Shown in pieces: positions 9,255 through 18,049 of a stretch of 64,000 nt of DNA. Each line of letters starts with the position of its first letter. Within the stretch, counting starts at the first letter, position 1. The notes under the pieces are model-generated. The model was not told the DNA's origin. It searched no databases and saw only the letters and a list, made by a program, of their open reading frames with translations. The DNA lies in contig JAIXWY010000011.1 in NCBI GenBank assembly GCA_027490995.1, positions 806,001 through 870,000 on the forward strand. The letters run 5' to 3'. A program made the position numbers and the translations under genes. The DNA comes from Opitutaceae bacterium (GTDB lineage: Bacteria > Verrucomicrobiota > Verrucomicrobiia > Opitutales > Opitutaceae).

Positions 9255-10460
9255 TCAATGGCGGCGCCGGAACGACTGGTCCTGAGAGATCGTCGCGGCA
9301 AGGTACGCGTCCGTCTCGTCGGGGGGCGTACGTCCAGGCAGGAACGCCGTCAGGTCAATCGAAGGTGCACCGTTCGCCACGTACTCAGCGAGGAAACGAC
9401 CCGATGCCGGGCTGTAGCTGAAACCACCCGAGTGAAAGCAAAGTCCGACGAAGAGGCCGGAACAACCAGGCACAGGGCCGAGGAGTGGCTCCCCATCCAG
9501 CGAAAACGACAACAAACCGACGTGCGCACTCTCCCATCGAATCTTCGCGAGTGGGGGAAAGAAATCCCGGAAGCGTTCGACGGCCCCCTCACGCAAGCCC
9601 TCCTGATCGGTAAGTTCCTCGAGCCGGAAGCCCAGGTCGCGAACCCGGAACTCTGGACGGGCCGGCGTCTCCACGCCGAGCAGGATGCGTCCACCGTGCG
9701 CCGGACGCAGGTAGCCGCCGAAGGGATCGGCGTTCACCGGCGGCAAGGGCGGCGGATCGGCGAGCGGTTCGGAGACGTAGCGCTGATGAACGAACGTCTT
9801 GGCCGGAAGCGTGATCCCAACCGAGGCGAGGAACGGCAGCGTCCACGCATACGTCGCCGCTACCACGGCATCCGCGGCGACGACGCCAGCGGCGGTGCGT
9901 ACGCCGACGACCCGATCGCCGCGCAACTCAATTCCGGAAACCGTCTCACGCTCGCGGAGCTCCACCCCGAGCGAGATGAGTCGCTGGCGAAGTCCGGTTA
10001 GGTATTCCGCCGGCTCACTGTATCCCCCTAGTGGATCGTGAAGGCCCAAGAATCCCTCCGGCACCCGTAACGCCGGCCAACGTCGTTGGATCTCCTCGGG
10101 ACCGAGCACCTGATAGGGCGCGAGGAGGCGATCGTAGAGCGGAAGCAGCCGTTGCCGCGCCGGCCATAGCCTCTCGTCGAAGAGATTCAAGCAGCCGTGT
10201 TCGTTGTGAAAAACGTACCCGGGCAGATCACGGGAAAGCTCCCGAAACAGGCGCGTGGCGACCTGACGCGCACGGATACCCGTCTCCGACCACAACAGGC
10301 CAGTGGTGATACCCGCGGCCCGACGGCTCGATCCGGAGCCGATCCCGTCTTTATCGAAGACGATCACCCGCCCGTAGCCCATCCGGGCCAGCTGATACGC
10401 GGTGCTCAGTCCAGTCACGCCGGCACCCACAATCACGGCGGTTCGCTGCGTAGCGCTCAT
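9255..10460 (-). CDS. FAD-dependent amine/amino-acid oxidoreductase (DAO family)
   Basis: A 401-residue flavoprotein. The N-terminal Rossmann dinucleotide motif VIVGAGVTGLSTAYQLA and the following FDKDGIGSGSSRRAAGI match the DAO family (glycine oxidase, D-amino acid and sarcosine oxidase type). The C-terminal GLLSFSLDGEPLLGPVPG and GLFVGLCFHSGGFSYSPASG match the second FAD contact region. It would oxidise a secondary or primary amine of a small metabolite in the cytoplasm; the substrate is not evident. It is last in a minus-strand run after exbB-exbD with a 133-base gap, so it may be transcribed separately. Confidence 0.85.
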   Translation of the reverse strand: MSATQRTAVIVGAGVTGLSTAYQLARMGYGRVIVFDKDGIGSGSSRRAAGITTGLLWSETGIRARQVATRLFRELSRDLPGYVFHNEHGCLNLFDERLWPARQRLLPLYDRLLAPYQVLGPEEIQRRWPALRVPEGFLGLHDPLGGYSEPAEYLTGLRQRLISLGVELRERETVSGIELRGDRVVGVRTAAGVVAADAVVAATYAWTLPFLASVGITLPAKTFVHQRYVSEPLADPPPLPPVNADPFGGYLRPAHGGRILLGVETPARPEFRVRDLGFRLEELTDQEGLREGAVERFRDFFPPLAKIRWESAHVGLLSFSLDGEPLLGPVPGCSGLFVGLCFHSGGFSYSPASGRFLAEYVANGAPSIDLTAFLPGRTPPDETDAYLAATISQDQSFRRRH

Positions 10461-10593
10461 GAAAAACGGTCTGGACGCAACGTCGCCTCAGGTAAAGCGA
10501 ATCCACTCGCGACCGAAGCCGCCGGAGCCGGCGCGCCTTCCCGCTGCGCGCTCCCTGAGCCTGCACCGCGGAGCCGGCCCATGCATCGGCCCT

Positions 10594-10995
10594 CTACTGC
10601 CGGACCTGCATCACGACCTTACTCAGGCCGAGCTTGCGGCAGGTGTCCCATACCTCGGTGACCTTCTTAAACTGGGTCACCTCATCAGCCCGCACCAGAA
10701 CGGGGGTGTCCTTATTGGCCTTCTTCACCTCCTCGAGCAGCGGGAGGAGTTGCTCGACCGTCACCGGCCGGCCGTTGAAGGTGAGCGCCCCTTCCTTATC
10801 GACGCCGATGGTGACCTTGCCGGAGAACTCGTTCTTACCCGCCGTCTCGACCTTCGGTACACTGATGTTGAGGGTCGATGCCGAGCGGAACTGCATCGTC
10901 ACAAACGCAAAGAAAATCAACATCACCAGCACGTCGATCAACGCCAGGAGATTCATCTCCGGCCGCCTGCGGCGCCGCTGGTAGAGTCCACTCAT
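10594..10995 (-). CDS. exbD: ExbD/TolR biopolymer transport protein
   Basis: 133 residues with one N-terminal membrane helix (NLLALIDVLVMLIFFAFVTM, about 17-36) carrying the single Asp (ALIDVL) that is the proton-responsive residue of ExbD/TolR. A periplasmic domain follows (VTIGVDKEGALTFNGRPVT). With ExbB it uses the proton gradient to energise TonB-dependent outer-membrane transport or envelope integrity. It lies 50 bases after the exbB-like gene on the same strand. Two TonB-dependent receptors occur later in this window and are plausible clients, but no tonB gene is visible here. Confidence 0.88.
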   Translation of the reverse strand: MSGLYQRRRRRPEMNLLALIDVLVMLIFFAFVTMQFRSASTLNISVPKVETAGKNEFSGKVTIGVDKEGALTFNGRPVTVEQLLPLLEEVKKANKDTPVLVRADEVTQFKKVTEVWDTCRKLGLSKVVMQVRQ

Positions 10996-11045
10996 AGCGA
11001 GAGAAGAAGGTCGAGGGTGGAGGAACCGCGGGCGTTACGCTGCGG

Positions 11046-11633
11046 TTAGCCTTGGGTCGCAACCGGCGCCGTGCGGGCAATGATGCGCTCGAGCAACACG
11101 TCGAGCTGGGCCGCAAACGACTCCACGCGGCGCTGCAGATAGCCGCCACCGACCAGCGCCGGAATCGCGATCGTCAGGCCGAGAAGGGTCGCTGACAGCG
11201 CCAGCGCCACGCCCGAGGTAAACTGCACCGGGTCCGGCAGGCCGGTTTCACCGGAGATCGCGGAAAATACTCGGAGCAACGACCAGACCGTACCCGTCAA
11301 TCCGATCAGCGGCGCCGCCGCGTAGATAATGTCGAGGTACGGAAGGCCACGCTCCATGCGATTGAGCTCGAGACGCGCAAACGCTTTCACCGCGCCCGCA
11401 TCACCAGGATGCCGCTCGGCAAACGCGATGATGCGCGCCAGGACCGAGTGCTGGCCACCGGTGATCGGCTTGCCGCCCACCACGGCGTCAACGAGATCCT
11501 GCGGCATGATCGCCGCCTTGCGCAGGGCATACGAACGCTCGCCCAAGATGAACACCATCACCACCGAGCACAGGCCGAGTGGATAGATGAGGAAATCGGC
11601 TCCCTTGAAGATATCGATGAGGGCGAAGAACAT
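11046..11633 (-). CDS. exbB: MotA/TolQ/ExbB proton channel family protein
   Basis: 195 residues, near the usual ExbB length. There is an N-terminal membrane helix (LIYPLGLCSVVMVFILGERS) and two more in the conserved MotA/TolQ/ExbB domain: LDIIYAAAPLIGLTGTVWSL and GVALALSATLLGLTIAIPAL. The GLTGTVW motif and the Thr-rich third helix line the proton path in this family. It pairs with the following exbD to drive TonB or Tol function across the inner membrane. It sits downstream of leuD with an apparent terminator between them, so it likely has its own promoter. Confidence 0.88.
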   Translation of the reverse strand: MFFALIDIFKGADFLIYPLGLCSVVMVFILGERSYALRKAAIMPQDLVDAVVGGKPITGGQHSVLARIIAFAERHPGDAGAVKAFARLELNRMERGLPYLDIIYAAAPLIGLTGTVWSLLRVFSAISGETGLPDPVQFTSGVALALSATLLGLTIAIPALVGGGYLQRRVESFAAQLDVLLERIIARTAPVATQG

Positions 11634-11695
11634 ACCGGTGATGCTGTGGAGACGTTCGGGCGGAGAAAAAGTTCAGAAAATCTAGCCAAACAGCG

Positions 11696-11732
11696 AAAAT
11701 CGCTCCCGTAACGCTCGAACCAGCAGGGAGCG
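11696..11732 (-). terminator. Possible intrinsic terminator after leuCD
   Basis: Perfect 7-base inverted repeat CGCTCCC/GGGAGCG (11701-11707 and 11726-11732) with an 18-base loop. Read on the minus strand it is followed by ATTTT. It lies just downstream of the leuD stop and upstream of exbB. The long loop and short T-run make it a weak candidate. Confidence 0.4.
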
Positions 11733-11752
11733 ATGCGATACGATAAGGGAGC

Positions 11753-12355
11753 CTAGGCGGCCAGATACGGGAGTCGGGCCGCGGCGGCCTGGATGGCGGC
11801 ACGGCCTTCGAGCAACTCACCGATGGCATCCCAGCGACCGTTGACCAGCGCGTCGCGATCGGTCTCGCGGAGGGTGGCCTTGACCACCTGCCCGCCGAAG
11901 CGGATCTCCCGGGCGTCGAGGTCGAGGGTGACCTCCAACTGTGGATTCGCGTTCACGGCGTCGGCGATCCGCGCGATGTCCTCGCGTTTCGCCACCAGAC
12001 AAGGAATGCCGAGCGTGGTACAGTTGCCGAAGAAAATCTCCGCAAAGCCCTCGGCCACGACAGCTCGGAAGCCGTACTTCTGAATTGCCTGGGGGGCATG
12101 CTCGCGGGACGAGCCGCAGCCAAAGTTCAGCCCGGAAAGAAGAACCGTGGCTCCCTTGAATCGCGCCTCATTCAGCGGGTGTGCCTTGTCGGAGCCATCG
12201 GCGTTTTTCCGGACGTCGTAAAAAAGAAACTCCCCAAGGCCATCAAAGGTCACGCACTTCATGAAGCGCGCGGGGATGATTCGGTCGGTATCAATATCAT
12301 TACCGGGCACGTAAACCGCGCGACCGGAGACGGAAGTAATCTTGGCGAGAGCCAT
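11753..12355 (-). CDS. leuD: 3-isopropylmalate dehydratase small subunit
   Basis: 200 residues, the normal LeuD length. Typical motifs are present: VYVPGNDIDTDRIIPARFMK near the N-terminus, GLNFGCGSSREHAPQA (about 76-91) and FRAVVAEGFAEIFFGNC. LeuD is the swivelling domain that, with LeuC, isomerises 2-isopropylmalate to 3-isopropylmalate in leucine biosynthesis. It follows leuC with a 72-base gap on the same strand and is presumably co-transcribed from the promoter upstream of leuC. Confidence 0.95.
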   Translation of the reverse strand: MALAKITSVSGRAVYVPGNDIDTDRIIPARFMKCVTFDGLGEFLFYDVRKNADGSDKAHPLNEARFKGATVLLSGLNFGCGSSREHAPQAIQKYGFRAVVAEGFAEIFFGNCTTLGIPCLVAKREDIARIADAVNANPQLEVTLDLDAREIRFGGQVVKATLRETDRDALVNGRWDAIGELLEGRAAIQAAAARLPYLAA

Positions 12356-12427
12356 GGCGAAAGGGGATCGAAGAAAAAAGAGGGACGGAGGAGAGTGACA
12401 ACGCGGCGCAGATGGGGATGCGGCCGC

Positions 12428-13843
12428 TCAGCGGTCAGCGACGGCGAAAACCTCGCGGGCATCCGCCACCGTGCCGGTAACGGCCGCCGCTGCGACCATG
12501 AGTGGACTCATGAGAATCGTGCGGCCCGTCGGCGAACCTTGGCGGCCCTTGAAATTGCGGTTCGACGAACTCGCACAGAGCTGATCGCCCACCAGCTTGT
12601 CCGGGTTCATCGCCAGGCACATCGAACACCCTGCCTCACGCCACTCAAAACCGGCGTCGCGGAAGACACGGTCGATGCCGAGTTCGGCACAGAGAACGCC
12701 GACGCCCTGAGATCCGGGGACCGCGATTGCCTTTACGCCCGCAGCGACCTTCCGGCCCTTGAGGAATCGCGCGACTTCTTGGAAGTCGCTCAGGCGGCCG
12801 TTGGTGCAGGAACCTACGAACGCAACGTCGATCCGGGTGCCCTTGATCGGCGCGCCGGGCTGCAGTTTCATGTAGGCGAGCGCCTCCTCAACGGAAGTGC
12901 GCTCATCGCCCGAGACCGTCTTGGGATCCGGAACGCGCTCGTTGATCGAAATACCCTGACCGGGATTAATGCCCCACGTGACCGTCGGCGCGATGTCCGC
13001 GGCGTCGATCGTGACAACATCATCGTACGAACATCCCGGATCACTCGCAAAGCTCCGCCAACGGGACACCGCGGCATCCCACTCGGCACCCTTCGGCGAA
13101 TACGGCCGTCCTTTGAGGTACGCATAGGTCGTCTCGTCCGGGTTGACGTAGCCCGCGCGCGCTCCGCCCTCGATGGACATGTTGCACACGGTCATGCGCT
13201 CTTCCATGGTAAACCGGTCAAAGACTTCGCCGCCGTACTCGTAGGCGTAACCCGTGCCGCCATTCACCCCGAGGATGCGGATGATGTGAAGGATGACGTC
13301 CTTGGCGTAGACGCCCGGCCGCAGACGGCCGTTGACGTTGATCCGGCGAACCTTGAGCCGGCCGAGAGCCATCGTCTGGGTCGCGAGGACATCGCGGATC
13401 TGGGTCGTGCCGATCCCAAAGGCGATCGCGCCAAACGCACCGTGCGTCGAGGTATGGGAATCGCCACAGGCAATCGTCGTGCCGGGCTGGGTGATGCCCT
13501 GCTCCGGACCAACGATGTGCACAATCCCCTGCTTACCGGTCGAGCGGTCGAAGAAGGTGATCCCAAACTCGGCACAGTTGCGGCGTAGCTCCTTGATCAT
13601 CGCATCCGCCAACGGGTCGGCGAACGGCTCGGCAAACTGGTCCGTCGGAACAATGTGGTCGACCGTGGCAAAGGTCCGGTGCGGCATCGCAACCTTGAGC
13701 GCAAGGTCACGGAGCATTCCGAAGGCCTGCGGGCTGGTGACCTCGTGAATGAGGTGCGTTCCGATCAGGAGCTGGGTCTGGCCGTTGGCCAGGGTCCGGA
13801 CCGCATGGGCGTCCCAGACTTTCTGGAAAAGCGATTTCGACAT
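12428..13843 (-). CDS. leuC: 3-isopropylmalate dehydratase large subunit
   Basis: 471 residues, standard LeuC length, aconitase superfamily. The protein starts at [15 protein letters not shown]; the longer upstream reading frame adds a non-conserved leader and is rejected. Iron-sulfur cluster cysteines are visible in FVGSCTNGR and [10 protein letters not shown], and the substrate region [19 protein letters not shown] is intact. With LeuD it catalyses the second step of leucine synthesis. It is divergent from a LysR-type regulator across 96 bases that hold an extended -10 promoter and a palindrome, which suggests that regulator controls leuCD. Confidence 0.95.
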   Translation of the reverse strand: MSKSLFQKVWDAHAVRTLANGQTQLLIGTHLIHEVTSPQAFGMLRDLALKVAMPHRTFATVDHIVPTDQFAEPFADPLADAMIKELRRNCAEFGITFFDRSTGKQGIVHIVGPEQGITQPGTTIACGDSHTSTHGAFGAIAFGIGTTQIRDVLATQTMALGRLKVRRINVNGRLRPGVYAKDVILHIIRILGVNGGTGYAYEYGGEVFDRFTMEERMTVCNMSIEGGARAGYVNPDETTYAYLKGRPYSPKGAEWDAAVSRWRSFASDPGCSYDDVVTIDAADIAPTVTWGINPGQGISINERVPDPKTVSGDERTSVEEALAYMKLQPGAPIKGTRIDVAFVGSCTNGRLSDFQEVARFLKGRKVAAGVKAIAVPGSQGVGVLCAELGIDRVFRDAGFEWREAGCSMCLAMNPDKLVGDQLCASSSNRNFKGRQGSPTGRTILMSPLMVAAAAVTGTVADAREVFAVADR

Positions 13844-13862
13844 GGTGGGAAGGGGGAGAATG

Positions 13863-13880
13863 CCCGGAGCAGGCTCCGGG
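13863..13880. promoter_or_regulatory. Palindrome at the leuC transcript start
   Basis: Perfect 8-base arms CCCGGAGC-AG-GCTCCGGG, centred about 28 bases upstream of the leuC ATG and directly downstream of the predicted transcription start. It could be a protein operator or form a stable hairpin at the 5' end of the leuC mRNA. Which of these is not decidable from sequence. Confidence 0.45.
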
Positions 13881-13889
13881 GCGAAGGAA

Positions 13890-13898
13890 ATTGTAGCA
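13890..13898 (-). promoter_or_regulatory. Extended -10 promoter for leuCD
   Basis: On the minus strand the sequence reads TGC-TACAAT, an extended -10 element with five of six consensus bases in the hexamer. The -35 region (TTCCTG at 17-base spacing) is poor, as is common for extended -10 promoters. It sits in the AT-richest part of the leuC/lysR gap and would place the start point about 40 bases before the leuC ATG. Confidence 0.5.
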
Positions 13899-13939
13899 GA
13901 AGGTTGTGGTAACAGGAAATACTTGTTTGGCTTTCTGTG

Positions 13940-14899
13940 ATGCCCTCGGAGTATCAGTTCCCTTTTACCCTCCGGCATCTCGCCTACTTTCGCGAGGTGG
14001 CGCGCCAGCTGCACTTTCGCAGAGCCGCCGAAACGCTCGCGGTGGCCCAGCCCGCCCTCAGCCGAGCAATCGCGCAACTTGAGCAGGCTCTCGGTGTGCG
14101 GCTGTTCGCCCGGACCCGACGCGAAGTGGCCCTGACTCCAGCCGGCGCAGCGCTGCTCCGACAGCTCGATCCAGTGCTGCGCTCCCTCGCGTCACTCTCC
14201 GATGAGGCCCGTGCCGCCGCGGCCGGCGAACGGGGACTCGTGCGTATCGGGTTCACCGGACTCGCCATGGCGACGGTGCTTCCCGCGATCCTGCGCGAAT
14301 TCCATCGGCGCCACCCCGGCATCCGGCTGGAACTCAACGAATCGCCGACCTCCGCCCAGCTCTCCGACCTCGCCGCCGGCGATCTCGGCTGCGGTTTTTT
14401 CCATCCCGACGCCACCACGCCAGGTCTCGCCACTCACCTACTCCTCCGCGAGCGGAACGGTGTCCTGCTGCCCGCCGAGCACGCCCTCGCCCGGCGCCGC
14501 GAGCTTCGTCTGCGGGACCTCGCCGCGACTCCGTTTGTTCTATTCCCGCGAGTCCATAATCCCGGCTTCTACGATCGCACGCTGGCCGCATTCGCTCAGG
14601 CTGGCGTCACGCCGAGGATCGCCGAGGAAGTCTGGCCACGCGCCAACGCCGTGGGCCTCGTGCGCGCGGGTCTCGGGGTCACGTTCATGTGTCCATCCGA
14701 GGCCCGCACGTTGCCCGATGAGGTGACGTTCCGCCCCCTCTCCGGCCCGGCCCCGGAAAGCCGTCTCGTGGTCGGCTGGAAACAAAGCGAGTCGCTCGAT
14801 CCCGCGCTCGCGGCCTTCGTCGCACTCGCGACAGAGACACCGCGCCGCAACGGGCTCAGTGCTCGGTCCCTCCCGCCAGCCGCCGCTCGTCCAAGGTGA
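13940..14899 (+). CDS. LysR family transcriptional regulator
   Basis: 319 residues. The N-terminal winged helix-turn-helix is typical ([20 protein letters not shown], then [20 protein letters not shown]). It is followed by a substrate-binding domain ([20 protein letters not shown]). ATG 13940 is preferred to the GTG one codon earlier. Divergence from leuC suggests control of leucine biosynthesis, perhaps by sensing 2-isopropylmalate as LeuO/LeuR-like regulators do, but the effector is unknown. Its 3' end overlaps the convergent pcp gene by 44 bases. Confidence 0.88.
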   Translation: MPSEYQFPFTLRHLAYFREVARQLHFRRAAETLAVAQPALSRAIAQLEQALGVRLFARTRREVALTPAGAALLRQLDPVLRSLASLSDEARAAAAGERGLVRIGFTGLAMATVLPAILREFHRRHPGIRLELNESPTSAQLSDLAAGDLGCGFFHPDATTPGLATHLLLRERNGVLLPAEHALARRRELRLRDLAATPFVLFPRVHNPGFYDRTLAAFAQAGVTPRIAEEVWPRANAVGLVRAGLGVTFMCPSEARTLPDEVTFRPLSGPAPESRLVVGWKQSESLDPALAAFVALATETPRRNGLSARSLPPAAARPR

Positions 14900-15506
14900 G
14901 TGCCACCGCGATCAGCACTCTCACCGCTTCCACCTGCACCTCCAGCGGCAGGCTGGGCTCACCCGGTTTTGCCACCACCTGCTCCGGGAGCCACGGGACG
15001 TGCACGAAGCCGGCCCGCACATCCGGACGCTCGGCGAGGTGATGGCGGACGCCGTAGAACACATGATTACAGACAAAGGTCCCCGCCGTCTGCGATACCG
15101 AAGCCGCAACACCACGCTCCCGCAGGGCTGCCACCATCGCCTTGATCGGTAGCGTGCTGAAGTAGGCCGCCGGGCCATTCGCCACGATCGGCTGATCGAT
15201 CGGCTGCGCTCCCGCGTTGTCTGGGATGCGCGCATCGTCGACGTTGATCGCCACGCGCTCGACCGAGATTCCCGTCCGCCCTCCTGCCTGACCAAGGGCC
15301 ATCACGAGGACCGGCGAAGTCTGTTCGATCGCGCGGATCGCCACCGCGATGGCCTGTCCAAACACACAGGGCAGCACTCGGCCTTCGATCCTCGCCCCAG
15401 CCACGTCGACGCCCGCCAAGGCCTCGACGATCCTTGCGGACGGGTTGATCTGGTCACCGGCAAAGGGCTCAAAGCCAGTCAGCAGCACACGGGGATGATC
15501 CTTCAT
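14856..15506 (-). CDS. pcp: Pyroglutamyl-peptidase I (pyrrolidone-carboxylate peptidase)
   Basis: 216 residues from MKDHPRVLLTGFEPFAGD, the normal family length; the longer reading frame upstream is not conserved. The C15 catalytic triad is visible as Glu83 (GISVERVAIN), Cys146 (GTFVCNHVFYG) and His169 (GFVHVPWLP). It removes N-terminal 5-oxoproline from peptides in the cytoplasm. The three genes upstream on the same strand encode 5-oxoprolinase PxpABC, which converts the released 5-oxoproline to glutamate, so the whole set reads as one salvage pathway. Confidence 0.94.
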   Translation of the reverse strand: MKDHPRVLLTGFEPFAGDQINPSARIVEALAGVDVAGARIEGRVLPCVFGQAIAVAIRAIEQTSPVLVMALGQAGGRTGISVERVAINVDDARIPDNAGAQPIDQPIVANGPAAYFSTLPIKAMVAALRERGVAASVSQTAGTFVCNHVFYGVRHHLAERPDVRAGFVHVPWLPEQVVAKPGEPSLPLEVQVEAVRVLIAVALTLDERRLAGGTEH

Positions 15507-15561
15507 CGCATCATCACCTTGCCAAGGGTGCGCCGGTCGCGCGATCCCTTTCGCCGCGGCG

Positions 15562-16284
15562 TCACGGGGCCGCCAAGCGGACTCCAGCATCTAGCAAGGC
15601 CCGCCGCACTGCCCGGAGCAGAGCCGCTGCTGCCACGCCGTCGCCGTGCACACAAAGGGTCGCCACGCGCGCCGGAGCCGCCCCCGACACCGCACCACGT
15701 CTCACGCCTTCCCGGACAAGCCGCAGCGACTGATTCACCGCAGCATCCACGGTGTCCAGCAACGCACCGGGCTGGCCCCGCGGCATGAGCCAGCCATCCG
15801 GTTCATACCCGCGGTCCGCAAAGCCTTCCGCCACGAACGACAGCCCGCACGCCTTCGCCGCCGCCTCTTGGGCTCCCCCCGCCAAACCGAACAGGCGCAG
15901 CGAGGGATCGACCGCCGCGACCGCTTCAGCGATCGCCCGCGCCGCCTCCGGGTCCCGCGCAGCGCGGTTGTAAAGCGCGCCATGCGGCTTGACGTGCCGG
16001 AGCGGCGTCAGGGCGCGCACCGCCTCGATTTGCCACCGCACACTCGTGGCAATGTCGCCAGGGGAAAGCGGTAGGTCCAGGCGTCCAAAGTTCGCCCGAT
16101 CCTCGTAACCGGGATGCGCACCGATCGCCACACCCGCGGTGCGCGCCCGCTCCACCGCCTCTTCAAGCAACCTGCCACCACCGGCGTGGCCACCGGCCGC
16201 CAGATTCACAGACGTGCACCATGCCATGAGCTCGGCATCGGCCGCGCCTCCTTCGCCCAGATCGCAGTTCAGGTCGACGGTCAT
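15562..16284 (-). CDS. pxpA: 5-oxoprolinase subunit A (LamB/YcsF family)
   Basis: 240 residues beginning MTVDLNCDLGEG, the hallmark of the LamB/YcsF family, with GGHAGGG, GAHPGYEDRANFGR and VKPHGALYNRA further on. PxpA combines with PxpB and PxpC to hydrolyse 5-oxoproline to glutamate with ATP. Its ATG overlaps the pxpC stop by four bases (ATGA), indicating translational coupling, and pcp follows 55 bases later. Confidence 0.93.
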   Translation of the reverse strand: MTVDLNCDLGEGGAADAELMAWCTSVNLAAGGHAGGGRLLEEAVERARTAGVAIGAHPGYEDRANFGRLDLPLSPGDIATSVRWQIEAVRALTPLRHVKPHGALYNRAARDPEAARAIAEAVAAVDPSLRLFGLAGGAQEAAAKACGLSFVAEGFADRGYEPDGWLMPRGQPGALLDTVDAAVNQSLRLVREGVRRGAVSGAAPARVATLCVHGDGVAAAALLRAVRRALLDAGVRLAAP

Positions 16285-17246
16285 TCAGATCCTCCGGTCG
16301 CAAGGGCGACACCGTGTCGCAACTGCACCAATGCCGCTTCCTGCCGCCGCAAGGCCGCATGCGCCTCGGCGAGCGTCACCCGCACAAAGCGAACGCGATC
16401 ACCGGGGCGCGCCTGCGCCACGATCCCACGGTCTGCCGTAATCACTTGAGCAATCTTCGGGTAGCCTCCGAGCGTAGGCCGATCGGCGAGCAGGACGATC
16501 GGCTGCCCGTCAGGTGGCACCTGTACCGAGCCGAACGCAACCCCCTCGGAGGTGAGCTCCCGAGGCGAGGGCAACCGTACCGCCGAGCCTTCAAGTCGTA
16601 CCCCCATCCGGTCGGAACGCGCACTCACTCGAAACTCCGTCGCAAAAAAAGCCTCGCTACGCTCCACCCCAAACCACTCCCGTTGAGGCCCATCGAGGGC
16701 GCGCACGCTCCTGAGCCCGCCCACCGACACATTCACCGGGAGAAGGCCGGGCGCCGCGCTCCACGCGCGACCCACCCGCCCCCGCGGCGGGTCGACGCTC
16801 ACTCTGCCGCAGTGCAAGCAGTCGCCCGCCTGAAGCGGCCGCCCCGCCAGCCCGGGCCAACCGGAGCGAGGAAGCATCGCCGCGCTGCCAAGCACGCGCG
16901 GTACCGACAGACCACCGGAAAAGGCAACGTAGACCCTCGCTCCACCCGACAAAGTCGAGAGATCGAGGAGCTGCCCCGCCTCCACGGCGACCCGGCGCAA
17001 AGAAGGCCAGCCCGCCACGGCCGCGCCGCCCAGCGCGAGCACGGTGTCCTCCGTCGCGCGCAGTACCGGCCCGCGCAGCGTGCACTCCAGACCCGGAGCC
17101 GACTCGGCATTACCCAGTAACGTGTTCAGCACCCGCAAGGCGAAGGGATCCGCGGCACCGCCCGGAGGAACTCCCTGCGCCGCCCATCCCGGACGACCCA
17201 GATCCTGCACCGACGTGAACGTCCCCGCCTTGAGTACTTCGATCAT
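16281..17246 (-). CDS. pxpC: 5-oxoprolinase subunit C (KipA-like carboxyltransferase domain)
   Basis: 321 residues starting at MIEVLKAGTFTSVQDLGRPG, the conserved start of the biotin-dependent carboxyltransferase/KipA family; the upstream extension of the frame is discarded. Other family landmarks are VPPGGAADPFALRVLNTLLG and, near the C-terminus, ILLADRPTLGGYPKIAQV. It acts with PxpA and PxpB in ATP-dependent 5-oxoproline hydrolysis. It overlaps pxpB upstream and pxpA downstream by ATGA junctions. Confidence 0.93.
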   Translation of the reverse strand: MIEVLKAGTFTSVQDLGRPGWAAQGVPPGGAADPFALRVLNTLLGNAESAPGLECTLRGPVLRATEDTVLALGGAAVAGWPSLRRVAVEAGQLLDLSTLSGGARVYVAFSGGLSVPRVLGSAAMLPRSGWPGLAGRPLQAGDCLHCGRVSVDPPRGRVGRAWSAAPGLLPVNVSVGGLRSVRALDGPQREWFGVERSEAFFATEFRVSARSDRMGVRLEGSAVRLPSPRELTSEGVAFGSVQVPPDGQPIVLLADRPTLGGYPKIAQVITADRGIVAQARPGDRVRFVRVTLAEAHAALRRQEAALVQLRHGVALATGGSE

Positions 17247-17920
17247 GGCGCCCTCTCCGTTTCCCGTACGAAACGCACTTGGTCCCCCACGGCCAGCAAC
17301 GCTGGGGGCGTACGCTCCAGCGCAAAGAGCACCGTCTCCGTCCGCCCAATCAGATGCCAACCACCGGGAGTCGCCTGCGGGTAGATCCCTGCCTGTCCAG
17401 CAGCGATCGCGACACTGCCTGCCGGCACGCGCGGCCGAGGTGTCGCCCGCCGCGGCAGATGCAGCTCCGACGGCAACCCCAGCAAGTAGGGAAATCCCGG
17501 CGAGAAGCCGATCGCTCCCACCACATAGGAGGCACCCGCATGCAGCGCGATCACCTCCTCTTCGGATCGCCCCAAAGCCGCCGCCACTGCCGGCAGATCC
17601 GGCCCGTCATCGCCACCGTAGCGGACCCGAAGCACCACCTCGCGCGGTCCGACCGTCTCAGACGGGACCGCTTCGGTCGCCCGCGCCAAGCAACGAGCGA
17701 TCCAGTCCTCGATCCGAGCCCGCCCTTCGTCGCCAGAAAGATGCTGGGGATCGAAGTAGACCGTGAGAGTTACAAACGCCGGAACGCATTCCAGCACTCC
17801 GGCCAGAGGGGCCGCCTGCATCTGTGCGCATAGGGCCTGAATCCGGCGGACGACGGCCACCTCGGCCGACGCCGCCAGTTCCACCACGAGGGCAGAATCT
17901 CCGAGGAGCCGACAACGCAT
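17243..17920 (-). CDS. pxpB: 5-oxoprolinase subunit B (KipI-like)
   Basis: 225 residues, starting at MRCRLLGDSALVVEL. Family motifs include LRVRYGGDDGPDLPAVA, GAIGFSPGFPYLLGLPSELH and VPAGSVAIAAGQAGIYP. In Bacillus the homologue KipI inhibits KinA, but with adjacent A and C subunits the oxoprolinase role is the supported one. It is the first gene of pxpB-pxpC-pxpA-pcp; the promoter should lie in the 129-base divergent gap before the lipoprotein gene, which also contains a small hairpin at 17976-17990. Confidence 0.92.
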   Translation of the reverse strand: MRCRLLGDSALVVELAASAEVAVVRRIQALCAQMQAAPLAGVLECVPAFVTLTVYFDPQHLSGDEGRARIEDWIARCLARATEAVPSETVGPREVVLRVRYGGDDGPDLPAVAAALGRSEEEVIALHAGASYVVGAIGFSPGFPYLLGLPSELHLPRRATPRPRVPAGSVAIAAGQAGIYPQATPGGWHLIGRTETVLFALERTPPALLAVGDQVRFVRETERAP

Positions 17921-17975
17921 GCCACCAGACTGGTCCGCTTCCCAGCTGGGGCACAAGCCCAGTAGTCGCCTTTAA

Positions 17976-17990
17976 GCACCCACGGGGTGC
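17976..17990. other. Short hairpin in the pxpB/lipoprotein divergent gap
   Basis: GCACCC-ACG-GGGTGC, six perfect base pairs with a three-base loop, 56 bases upstream of pxpB. It has no T-run in either direction, so it is not a convincing terminator; it may be a regulator site or chance. Confidence 0.3.
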
Positions 17991-18049
17991 ATCTGTAAAC
18001 GTCCGGTTAGAGTTGAGTTTTGCCGGGGCTGCGTTGCCTTGGAACGATC

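Noticed and set aside
12098-13588. 496-codon open frame on the plus strand
   Set aside because: It is antisense to leuC and leuD, whose products and motifs are certain; the long frame comes from high GC third-position bias.
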